NCBI RefSeq assembly: GCF_000150275.1
Contig: NW_002060946.1
Span: forward strand, 4,067,035-4,131,034
DNA: 64,000 nt
Direction: 5' to 3'
Origin: Trichoplax adhaerens
Lineage: Eukaryota; Placozoa; Uniplacotomia; Trichoplacea; Trichoplacidae
Both the position numbers and the translations under genes were made by a program. Below, piece by piece: positions 26,665 to 38,204 of the stretch. A model generated the notes under the pieces. That model searched no databases, was not told the DNA's origin, and saw only the letters and a list, made by a program, of their open reading frames with translations. The first letter of the stretch is position 1. Each line of letters starts with the position of its first letter.

Positions 26665-27867
26665 ATGCAAACCCTTACAACTAGTTATACCTCAACTTCT
26701 AGCAATCATCATGTTGATACACAGTTATTACCTCAAGATCCTAAATCATATGGGCTTTCAGTAAGTCAATTCAATCAGAAAGACCAGGAGAGCTATCAAT
26801 GGTAAGCAGAAATGGCTACTGTTGTCTAGCTAAGTCTCTTTATTTGGCCTTTCCAACGGTTGCCAGTAGAAACAGAAAGTGAGGGATTGTCGTAGATTCT
26901 CGTCCATAGTCTACAGTACTACCGCTGTCAACTCGGCAAGTACTGTACACTGTACACTGTACAGCACAATGTCTGGTCAATTCGACATGTCGGTCTAACT
27001 AGTAGGATAGCTACCCAAACTTATGGGGGTTTATATACAATACTGAAATACTCGATAAAGAAGTGTTTCACTATGTCACTTGTGATACTGTAATAGCCAC
27101 TTTCTATACGAAGCAGTGCAACGGATCATTAATCGAGTAAAAATAAACAAGGCGGTGACATTGCTGCTCATTTCAATGAAACCGTATATCTGTAATAATA
27201 CACTATACTAATGGACTTGACACTGAAATAAGCTGTAAGGCTAGTTTTGTATAGTACAAGATACTGTTTCAGACTTTCAATACTTAGCAGTATGGTAGAA
27301 TGACCCCTCAAAACGGCGGAAATTCTACAAATGGTTATATACTATTTGCAAACACGAAACGGCTACTTTCCGTCCATTTGCCTTTTTAGTTGTCCCCATA
27401 GAGATAGAAAGACAAGCTTTCCTCATGCCTCGATAGTATTTTGCCAGGGATTTTTCTTCTAACAATTGATATACTGTAAGAAAGAGGGAGGGAAGGGAAA
27501 TGATTCTTCACGTACATCTCTGCAATGGTGGACGATAGTCGTTCCAATAAGCTGCAGGATTGATTTTTGTATGCGAGCTCCATGGTAGCAATAGAGCTGG
27601 CAATAGGCTAGAATTTGGTTCATTAAGATTGACTCGCAAGTCTGCGACTATCAACGCCAATATTGATAAGTCTACTGAGCTCAGGTATTTGCTTTTTGCG
27701 CTAGAATTGGATTTAAAGCATATTCATGTCACTAATAGCTAGTATATTTACTGTATAAATGTAGACAATAATACAGCACATCGCAGCAGATTCCATCTCC
27801 AACGTCACGGTCTACCTGCCATCCTATCCATAGAGGTCGAGAGAGAGAGACCCAGGAACCTATCTAA
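26665..27867 (+). CDS. Possible small unrecognised three-exon gene
   Basis: I do not recognise this. A 137-bp open stretch starts with ATG at 26665 and ends in a strong donor (TCAATG|GTAAGC, exon end 26801, phase 2). A second open block, 27589-27684, follows an acceptor 'ggtag' and ends at CTCAG|GTATTT, also entering and leaving in phase 2. A third, 27777-27867, follows 'atacag' and reaches a TAA in frame. The joined product is about 107 aa, rich in Ser, Thr, Gln and Asn, with a basic C-terminal end ('HRGRERE'); no signal peptide or membrane segment is seen. It lies between the start of ADCK5 and, 103 bp downstream, the start codon of RCCD1. The compatible phases at both junctions favour a gene; the lack of homology and the weak acceptors argue against. 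It may instead be untranslated leader exons of RCCD1. Confidence 0.3.
26938..26966. repeat. TGTAC-type palindromic simple repeat
   Basis: 'gtactgtacactgtacactgtacag' is a short run of overlapping TGTAC/GTACA units, the same motif as in the arrays near 51.0 kb and 63.8 kb. Confidence 0.7.
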
Positions 27868-27970
27868 AACGAGTTCTTCCTTACCCTACACACCATTGCG
27901 GTGAACAATCAATTGAAAGAAGAAACTAGCATGTCTATCAGACCAGTACAGTAAATTGGATAGTAGCACT

Positions 27971-30503
27971 ATGACACTAATATATGGCTTTGGTTATAAC
28001 TTGCATGGACAAGTGGACAATGTCTTGGATACCTGTAATACACATATGAGTTATAATCAACCGCTTTTAATGGCAAAGATAGACAAGGATCATCGCATCG
28101 TATCCATGACAGCAGGCTGGTCTGAAAGCGTAATCATCACTCGAGATACAAAAACAGATAGTAAGTCCAATTGTTAAAGATAGACATGTGTATTCAGTGT
28201 CGACGTGGGAACCAGGATAGATAGTCGTGGTTTAATCTCAATCATCTTCATGATGGTCTTATTTTTACTAAATGATAATATTAAGAATGATAATTTCGTA
28301 TGCTTGAACAGGAACATCTACCCAATTATTGGTCTACAGTGTAGTTGTGTCAGCTATGATTGATGAGCATAGATTAACCTTAATCATCTTCATTATACTC
28401 TTGTTTAATTTAAAGGATAATAATGATTATTTTGCATGCTTGGACTAGAATGCTTACTCAATTATTGCATGACAGTGTAGTTGTGTCAACTATGATGGAA
28501 GATCATGGATTAATCATCTTTATTATGCTCTTGTTTAAATGATACTATTTCGTTTGCTTGGACAGGAACTTCTACTCATGCTTGGGGTAAATCTTGTCAT
28601 GATCAAATACCAAGGAACGATATATTAGCTGCTTCAGGTTCTTGGGATAAACTAATGTTATTATCAACCAAGAAACAATTATTGCTATGTAGTAACTTGG
28701 AAGACATAGCGAATACTTTGAAAGCGATTGAAAATCCTTCAGAACAAACTTATAGGGGTATATCATGCGGAGATTTACATCAGCTAGCAATTACAAGTAG
28801 GTAGATCTACACTGTTTTCAATCCGCTTATCTACATCATCGTACGTTAGATAAACCATTATAGAAATTAAAAAATACTCATTCCATACAAAAGTGAGAGA
28901 TATGATCTTTTATGATACAATGCAAAACCTCATTAATAGTCATAATCATTCAGGTACGCTAGCTATTGTTTTTAGTAGAGTAACACAGCTTGGATACTGT
29001 AATCATTGCTGTTTTAATCCGACCTTAGATACACTGTAATTGTGATCATGATATCCTAGATAAGCCATACATATGTTTTGTAAGACACTCATGAAATGGG
29101 GTTTATGATCTTGTAAATCGACACATAAGTTGATATATGTGGTGAGTCTTTATAAGTACAGTACCATTATAGTAATATCCGTTCTCTTCTTGCATTATAG
29201 AAAATACCGTAGACATAGGAATTGAACGTAGCAACAGCTAATTAACTGTAAATTATAGATAGTGAACAATATTGATGGAGAGTATGTTGCTGTCATAGTA
29301 TCGAGCTATGCAGGTACAGTATACATGCTTGACTCCTGTAACTTGTTACTATACTCTTGTATTATAACGATATACTGTCATTGATCTGTAAGTATGTTGC
29401 TATCAATGCAGCTATTGTAGCCTTGGCTGAAAATATTATCAAGGCATAACTTATAGCAAATTATCCTTGATATTTTCTTATTTAGCAGATGAACAAGTTG
29501 GCCAAGTCGATAAGAGTAATTCTTCATGGTGTTTCAGTTTATTGCCTACATTACAAACAACGCGTGTAAATCTAGTATCATGCGGTAAAGAACATGCATT
29601 GATTCTATCTATTACTGGTGAAGTCTTTAGCTTTGGACGTGGCAGGTGATAAATAATTTGAACTTAAGGTTCAGATAACATTACTACAATTCCACTATTA
29701 ATTCTAATTATGACTATATAGCCGTGGGCAGCTAGGACATGATACTCTAGATAATGAAGGTAATCCTCGAGTTATTGAAGCTTTGCAGGGCCTTCAGTTC
29801 AAATTAGTTACTTGTGGAGGATGGCATTCATTTGCAATTAGCTGTAAGTTGAGATAGAGCAAAAATCATTGATCTAGTTTGGTTAAACTACTATTAGTTG
29901 TCTCTGATGCCGTTACTAAACATTTTTCACTTAAGCTTCTGGAGATGCTTATTCATGGGGCTGGAATCAATCCTATCAACTTGGTATTGACAGTAATTTA
30001 GAAGCCAACGAAGTTGGCAGTTGTATTGCAACCCCTACATTAATTGAAATTGAAAATGAAAACGTACAAGCAATTAGTGGTGGTAGCAAGCATTCGGCAT
30101 GTATTACAGGTATCTTGGACTCAATCTATTTCTTACAAATTCAGTCTATCCTGAAATAATTGCAAAGTCTGATATACAGCATTGACATACGTATTGAGTA
30201 GTAAAGTTATCTCCCTCTTCACTCTCTAATGCTTTACGATATATAAATATTCTTTTCAGAGAGTGGTAAAGTATACACCTGGGGATGGGGTAGGTCGATC
30301 GGAATTATAGTTACTAATTAATTTCATTTATTTTATCAATCTAATCCTTCTCTATTACTGTACTTGCAGGAAAATATGGTCAGCTAGGGCATAATTGTTA
30401 TGACAGTGTTAAGGTACCTCAGCTGGTAACAGCGCTATCTGAGAAGCTAGCATCGACAGTTACCTGTGGTTTCTGGCATACAATTGTATCAGTTTCTGAA
30501 TGA
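27971..30503 (+). CDS. RCCD1: RCC1-repeat protein, RCCD1 orthologue, seven exons
   Basis: The exons are 27971-28160, 28566-28796, 29486-29645, 29722-29843, 29936-30109, 30260-30289 (30 bp) and 30370-30503, coding 346 aa. RCC1-type blades are visible: 'IYGFGYNLHGQV' near the start, 'VSCGKEHALILSITGEVFSF', 'GRGQLGHDTLD', 'CGGWHSFAIS', 'GDAYSWGWNQSYQLG', 'GSKHSACIT', 'GKVYTWGWGKYGQLGH' and 'VTCGFWHTIVS'. The order and spacing, especially 'EALQGL' before 'GGWHS' and 'YTWGWGKYGQLGH' near the C-terminus, match human RCCD1 rather than RCC1 or HERC proteins. RCCD1 partners the JmjC protein KDM8/JMJD5 and affects H3K36 methylation and chromosome segregation. The gene is transcribed divergently from ADCK5. 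The ATG at 27971 leads directly into the first blade. Intron 1 holds tandem copies of its own acceptor. Confidence 0.93.
28192..28590. repeat. Three-copy tandem repeat that includes the RCCD1 exon 2 acceptor
   Basis: The unit is about 130 bp. The copies share 'cagtgtagttgtgtca.ctatgat', 'taatcatcttcattat.ctcttgttt' and end at 'tgcttg.acaggaac.tctac' (28308), 'tgcttggactagaatgcttac' (28438) and the functional 'tgcttggacaggaacttctac' (28557). The last copy runs into exon 2, so the first dozen exon bases are also duplicated. Confidence 0.85.
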
Positions 30504-32009
30504 ACAGCAAAAATAGTTATCTACGTTTGTTTCGGTAAAATAATTCTATAACATATAATCAAATAAATGACCAAGACAGTGTGTAATGCGTTTTGCACTC
30601 AAGTCAAAATTATCGTTAATTTTACTCTTCTTTGTGAGCGCTTTAACGATTCTGTGTATAATGTACAAATTCATCCACTATTATAGAATTCACAAAAATG
30701 CCTTTTATTCTTTTTTATATTCATCCACTTTAATATAATTTATAATATTAAAAGTTGTTATAGATTTTATTGTGCACGTAATATCAATTTAAATGAAGAA
30801 GCATGTGATGCAATTTATGTATTAAAATATGTATTATAATTATATAACATGAAAGATGTATACTATAGCATTAATTTTGGCTCTTAGTATTTTAATTTTT
30901 ACGTGTACAGATATTCTATATCGCGCTGATATAATAATTCTAACTTTTCTTTCATATTCCAAACCGCTTGTGCGTACGTAGATCTGTAAATTATTACTGT
31001 CTTTGTCAGCTTCATCGTATGTTGACTGCAACAATGGTAGTATCGTAGTATTAAAGTATCGCTATCGCACTAGCTGAAAGAATTGCATCAATTATATTAA
31101 CTACCTTGTTGTGTTAAAAGCTACAAATTGTGTTTCTCCTATTAATATCCAAACTTGAAAGCTTTTATATGCACTTCAAGATTTCGAAAGTCCTAGCGAT
31201 TTAAGAAAATCTGCTTATAACTGCACTTGACATGATGTAAATATTGCATCGGGAATATCTTATTATAAACTTTTATTGAAATTTTATAAAAATATCAAGT
31301 AAATTAGATTGATGAAATCTATATACGAGTATACTACACAGGTAATGTTCATCGCTGATAATGGATTAAATATAATGTTCTTGCTGTTTAAATGATTAGT
31401 AAAATGATATCCGATATAGATTGACAGCTAATTATAGCATAAATAAATATAGCGTAGTAGCAAAAGTAATATCAAGCGCATTACTGTGGGCAGCGAACTC
31501 AGTGGAAGATATACAGTATTAACATGAAATGTCGATTTACGATTTTCTTTGACCTTAACAACAAATAATAATTAAATAAAGGTATCGTTAGTATAGTGAT
31601 GCAGACATTAGTATCAACTTGTATAAGAAATTATAAGATATATGAGTATAAATTAGCGGACGATACACATGAATTACAAATCTAATCGACTACAATTTTT
31701 AATATTTGGCATTAATTGGACGCTAATTTTCTGTCTCTACATCATTTTGCTTGAAGTCTTTTACGCATTTATGATATATAAATTGCCTGCTACGATGAAT
31801 AGCTTAATATACTAAAAGCCAAACGAGAGTAAATTGAGAACGATATCCTTATTTTATAGCATAAGGCAAATAAAACTGTACCACCGTAGACGTTCATGCA
31901 ATTTTTACGCATATTAGCTGATATTGTCCGCTAATCGTATACATAGCAATTAGGAAATAGTTAATCAGAAATAATTTTAAGAAAAGTGAAAGCTTCGGAC
32001 TATGTATCT
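30504..32009. other. Intergenic region between convergent RCCD1 and DEG/ENaC gene
   Basis: This is AT-rich sequence with both 3' UTRs expected. I see no gene, repeat or RNA that I can support. Confidence 0.5.
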
Positions 32010-35000
32010 TTACATATCTGGATTTGTTGCATCAGCATCGGGTGAATTTCTGTTATAGAACAAGGGTGATGTAGTATTCTGTCGTTTATTGAGGTTCGTT
32101 TTTTTCTCAGAAGTAAAAAATTTTCCGATGAGGTACTGGATGATTTCGCAAAGTGTTATTACACTAGCACCTATGCATAGTCCCAATTGGCCTCCTATCT
32201 CACCTAAAAAGGAAAATGTATATTTAATATATGTAACTTACGGTACGGTGTGACTTTATAGAATATCAACATATTTATTAAGAATCGTTCAACAATCACT
32301 TCATAGATGTTTAAACAATCTTGACATAAATAATACTATGGAGGTAATCTACAGACTTAAAACTTTAGAAAATCCGGTATCTTCTTGCTGTTCTGTTTCA
32401 GTTACACGTAGATCAGAGTAATAGATATCTAAGTAAACAATGTTGTCCCTGAAATATGATTTTTTATAGTTAGAATATACCGTGATAAAATATTGGTTAT
32501 TAGCTTAATGATTATTTCAAGAATCTGAATTAAACCTGATGAATTCAGATACAGAATACGGCAGACTAGGAGGAATCCAATGCTCATCTTTGGCCTTGCC
32601 AAGAATTGTAGATATATTAATCACTGAATCTAGAACTCTGCTAAAAGCAAATGTTCCAAGTGATGATTGAGAGATTTCAGTTGGATAGCTATATGTTTCG
32701 CAAGCAATCGGGCAAACGGATAAATTTTGACTGAGAGACATTCGAGTAACAACTAAAGATGGATCGAAAAGTAAGAGCACGTATTAAAGCACACCGATGT
32801 TATTTTACGATGATTAAAACTAAAATCCAATTTTCTAATATGCATACATGACGAAGGAATGATACAGGTGAGAAATTTAGCGCCATTACAAGTATTAGTA
32901 GCTGCAGATAAAAATAATGGTACAAAAAAGCAGATGATTATTTCAAGCAAGAATTTTTTAGTAAGAATTTTGAAGCGAATATGGTTGGCAAGTTATTTTA
33001 GAATAGCACTGTAATATTACTATGAATTAAAATCAACTTGCCCGATAATGGATCTACCTGTCTGGCCTGAACTGGAGCAGTTACACGTTAATCCTGCCAA
33101 TTCTGACGCATATTCAGTAAGACAAGCATCACGAGAATAATACGAGTGATCTTTTAGCAACAGCTCTCCACACTCTCCCCACGGCTTCGTTAATCTTTTA
33201 TCCTGATTAGAAATGATTTATAAATAGAAAAGTTAAGTTGAAACTTTTGTAGTGAACACCATAATAGGAATAAATCATAGCAGTTATTTCGCATACTTGA
33301 GTAACAGAATGCAAGCATAATTATTTCTTGCCTCAAAAAGACTATCTATACAAATTTAATTGCTGTAACTTTCAGGTTATAGCATCGTGGCTTTACAGAT
33401 AGAAAAGATATTTATTCGTATAATTAACAAATCACTTTCTGATATTTTGCAAACTTTCACAGATACAAGAAAGTGTAGACATAGACTATCGTCAAACTTA
33501 TCCAAGAAAATATTGCAAATTTCATGATATTGACTAAACACAAATTTATTCCAATATTAGTACTATTATTATCCGTAACCAATTAGCTCAACTGAAATTA
33601 CGCAAATTAAAAGTTACTACCGCTAATGATAAGAATAATTTATGAAATAGTAGCCGACGCACAATCTTTAAACAGGTATTTCCCGGTTAGCATTATCTTT
33701 TGAATGCACTCATAGGCTATTCGGAGGAATAGACTGCGATAGACCCCAGAATAATATGGGAAAAAGTTGGACTAGTATTGCAGTAATCGATCACTCTTGT
33801 CAATAAGAATTAAAGCTTTCTTAGGCTTACATGGTGGTTAAGTTGTAAACACAAAGTGTGTTGGACTTTGAAGTAGCATGGGAATGAGTTTAAGTATCTA
33901 ATTAATTGCTAACTGTAATCAATAGAAATATTAACTTTTTGGGCTGTATTACTGTAGATGATCACGATGAGATACACGAATAGTGAAATGTTACTATTCG
34001 AATTTGAATTGAAGGCCGCCGCCAGCAAAAAAATACAACACCCTGAAAAAGATGATTCTGTATACGCTATCGTAAGGTATGGTATAGATTTTTACTTTTA
34101 AAAATTTTTTATCCATCAAACAGCAATGAATATAGTTGGATACTGTATTTAATGTTTGATAAATGCTTTTTAATGGTTATTTACTTACACGGTGAAGAGT
34201 GATTGGAACATAAGTATGGAAACCAGTCGGAGCATAGTAAGGTTTGGAGATGAAATTGGGTGGCTGCTTATAATAGTTTATGGTAAATCGAATACCAGCA
34301 TCTGGTGCTTGTGGAGAAAAAAGTGGGGAGTAATATTTGTATTGTTCAACATTTAAAATGAGCCTTAAACCATTAATATTGCCACTGACAGTCTGATTCT
34401 TTAATGGTATAGCATTGGTGCCTAAAGAATTGTTAAAAGTATGATGATATCAATTTAATCAACTGTCTACTTTAACGCTCTTTTACCTGTATATTGAATT
34501 ATCATTAAATGCTTGATCTGTAAATAATTCAAGTTATATCAAAAATACAACTATTTCCATTATTTTGGTTAAATAATAGATAGTATATAAGACTTACTGG
34601 ATATGGGAAAAGAGTTCAAAGTATATACTAACATTAATTATAATTATTACAATCGACCTCATTCAAATTATGCTGATCATGATTAACTGGCATACTACAA
34701 AGCACAATGTCCTTATGGTAAAAATATACGAATAACTATTATTACCATTGGGATCTCAAAATGCGTAAAATAGATTATCGTTAAAACAGTACTGGACGAT
34801 AAAGTACGTATCATGAAACAGATTGGAAAACTCTTAAGAAAAAGTCTTTGCATTTACACTTAAACATTATGCTAATTTCCGATGTAAACTTCATTAAATC
34901 CTTTCGTGAACTACACCAAGTATTCCATGGTTGATCAAATAATTATCTCCTACCGTACTTTTTCAATATTTTACTAGGATTAAATGATGGATAAATTTTC

Positions 35001-35878
35001 TCTCTATCACTGGTTGTCTAGGTATTTTTTTTTTTACTGCTTATCACATTAAGGGCTCCCTTTACCAACATGTTTTATCTTTAGTGGCGTTAATGTACAA
35101 AAGTTATAAAAGAAAGAAAGAACCACACAATAAATGCTCTAAATCATGCAAGATATCAAGTTTTGACGCCTATTATAGTACAACTTGTAAAATAATTTAA
35201 TCATGAGTGTATAATTTTGTTCTATCATGATCATCGAACAACTTATAATAATTGACGACAAACTACTCTACATCCTATTCATAACGTAATAAATAAATTA
35301 AAAAGGGCGACTGATTTAATTGAATTCTACTTACCAGGATTAAATGTGAAACAACTACCTCCATTAGAAATGATATTGGTAAAATCGTTGACCGTGCAAG
35401 GTTCTCCCATCCATGTGCAAGAGAGCAACATATTTTTTAATTTATGGCCAGCCATACGAGTATAATTATTAATTTGAAAATCATCACCATGTTTTTGAAC
35501 GAAGTATTGGATAGCATCGTCAGCAGCAGAAGCAGGAGTATAGCCATAGATTGCATTGACTATCGATGATAGATGATTTAAATCGTTTGCTGGTAAACCG
35601 GTATAATCGAAATCATTCGTATTACATATCGTCACTGATGGGAAGACGGATGAATTCATTAATCGTTTGCGAATAACCATTCGTGTCGGTAATAAGCTAG
35701 CATTATAAATGATGATAACACATTGGCTAATACAAATAGCTGTGGCTAAAATGACTAGGATAATCCAAATTGACTTGGTCTTTTTACTGTTATTACTATC
35801 GTAGATATGTGCCACTCCATGATAAGACGTTGTGGTGGCAAATCTCTCATCGTGATCGATTTTTCCCTTGGCCATCAT
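32010..35878 (-). CDS. DEG/ENaC/ASIC-family channel subunit, copy A
   Basis: The seven exons are 35878-35335, 34421-34189, 33202-33058, 32901-32848, 32752-32536, 32448-32357 and 32203-32010, giving 492 aa. The family plan is complete. The cytoplasmic N-terminus carries the gating His-Gly motif ('TTSYHGVAHIYD'). TM1 is at about residues 38-60, followed by the post-TM1 signature 'FPSVTICNTND'. A Cys-rich ectodomain has 'CNCSS', 'CNGAKFLTC' and 'SVCPIACETY'. TM2 ('EIGGQLGLCIGAS') has the G-A-S selectivity filter, and a short cytoplasmic tail follows. Such subunits form trimeric amiloride-sensitive sodium channels in the plasma membrane, gated by protons, peptides or mechanical force, or constitutively open; the gating mode cannot be read here. 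A tandem paralogue follows at 38205. The donors of exons 5 and 6 are weak (GTTTAA, GTCTGT), but their positions are confirmed by the paralogue. Confidence 0.95.
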
Positions 35879-38204
35879 GTATTCTTTATCGATGGAATCT
35901 AACGTTATTAATGCTGTTGTGGTTAAGGAATTAGAATTGTCTATTGCAATCTAGGTTAATATTCCAAATTGGCTCAAATATTGACATTAAAATTGGGAGA
36001 ATTTCAACTTGACAATTGCTTGTCTCTACTCGCTAGTGTATACAGTATTAAAATACTAATTATCGAGATGTTTGTTTAGCCAAGAAGCAAAGAGTGAAAT
36101 AATTTAGCATATAGAAAAATGATTGACTCTGATTGCCGAAACTTGAAGTTTTGCCTTGAGATCAATATACCAGCTGACACTTGCGATGAATCTTGTTATC
36201 GTGTAAGGTAACACTGATTTATAGCTTTAATAGTAGACTAGTCTTGGACCTGTTGCAATTTTCCCCCCCTTTTCACAAAATCAATTCTATACCTACGCTT
36301 GAACATGGGCTTAAATAGATGGCTAGCGATTATAGCAGTCTAATGTTAAACAAGGTTTCTATGCGATAGCAGAATGACGTATCCAACAAATACATTGCAT
36401 TTAAACAAGGCAAGGAGGTATAGGAAACAATAAATAGTACAAATGAAATATGACGTAATAGAGATTTATTATAATTAATTAAATAAAATGGCCAGTTAGA
36501 ACAGTAATAAATAGCTAAAACAACTAAACCATTATTGCATATTATTATAAACACTTGACGATAATTTGATCCGGTATAGAATGAATAGGGTTTGAAATTG
36601 ACTTTGTTACATACTGCCTTCTTATCCAGTAAATAATGACGAGCATCGATTTTAGATTCGTAGAAGAGACGGAGTAGTGCTAGAGCTAGAGTTACTATAA
36701 CCTTATCAATCAGAACATCTTACTTATTATTAGTTTTGGATCATGTATGGTCATGTCCGCCATTTTTGAATACGTGTAACTCATTTATACTCTGGATCTT
36801 CTGTCATAACTACAGTATTCCTTCTCTAGCTTAGCAGAACTTAATAAACAATATCTTATGCTGCCATGTTCTATCTAGTTAATCCTGGAGTTGTTTGCTT
36901 GTTTGTTATTTAATATGGCAAAGCTGGTTTACTAGTCTAGATGATGTAAAATAATGTACTAGCAGACAAGTGATTGATGTGATGAAATAGGATATTTGTA
37001 TTATTTGCATTATACTAGGGATATCATTAAGCGCTTATATGCGCTTCGAGTACTATTGATAAAATAAATTATATTTATCGCACAAATACCAATGTAGACG
37101 TGGTAGAGGAGAGGCTATGATAATTAGGATAAATATCCTTCAATATATCATTTGTAGGCAAGTTAGAATTAATATACATTTACATAAACCTAAAAATATC
37201 TTGTAATATATAATTTAAGGTAAGTTAACTATAGGCATAGATTGTAGAAGTAGCGCATAGATTATACTGCTTGGTAAATAATAATCAATATCATGAGCAT
37301 ACCAAAATAGCAAACACTCCAGGTGTTAATTAATCCATAATTACAAATTCCTATAGATATTCTGTAGTATATGCGTATATACTCTAGCATGTAGTAAACA
37401 TTTATCTACATTATACCTAGGAGTATATTATACGTAATTTAATATTACTAAATATTCGTTACTATTATGCTAGTTATGTCGGAGGTCTCAAATCAAATCC
37501 TGAGAAATTATTCAATGTGTGATGTAAAGAATAGTTTGAGAGGGCAAATCGATTCAAGTTTAAATCATTTATCGTTTCTATCGTAAGTAAATTATGTGGT
37601 CGGTATTAATATATAGAGTCGTCATAGTACTGTACTATGTGCGAACTATGACTATCCATACATAAGCAGTATTATTAATAACAGTATTAATTTACCGTTT
37701 TCATGAATCGAGTGATAATAAAATAAATAAGTAAAATTAACATAATTTCTATTCATATTGAAAGAAATGTTTACGTACATAGAAATTTAAGAGGTATAAT
37801 GTATGTATAAAGGATATATACTATATGTTTAATGCTGAGTGCATTTTCCTATCCTCTACAATATTTTAGGGTTAATCACAGAGTTATTCTTTCGCCTATA
37901 GAACTATGTTAAACTCAGCTGCACCTGTGATATAAAATAAGCTGTTCTGGAGAATAATTTAATCTACTCAACAGCCAAACAAACATGCATTGAGAGCAAT
38001 ACACTCGTTTAAAGGAATGATGGCAAATGAAATTAAGTCATTGCAGTTGCGTACTTGAAATTAATTTGGTAATTGTGTATATGTAGCAAATAGTAAGTAG
38101 TATAAGGAGATACAAATAATATGTTGCAAGTAGTAAAAGGGCATATAAATAAGTTAGTAAGAAATTAGTAGTGTACTGCGCTAGAAATCATAGATACTGA
38201 TTCT
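35879..38204. other. Spacer between the two DEG/ENaC genes
   Basis: This is AT-rich sequence with no supported gene. It presumably contains the promoter of copy A and the 3' UTR of copy B. Several stretches near 37.2-37.8 kb are low-complexity 'tata' and 'gtat' text. Confidence 0.5.

Noticed and set aside
36330-36554. Hydrophobic 74-codon minus-strand frame between the channel genes
   Set aside because: AT-rich DNA easily gives hydrophobic frames; no family match and no splice support.
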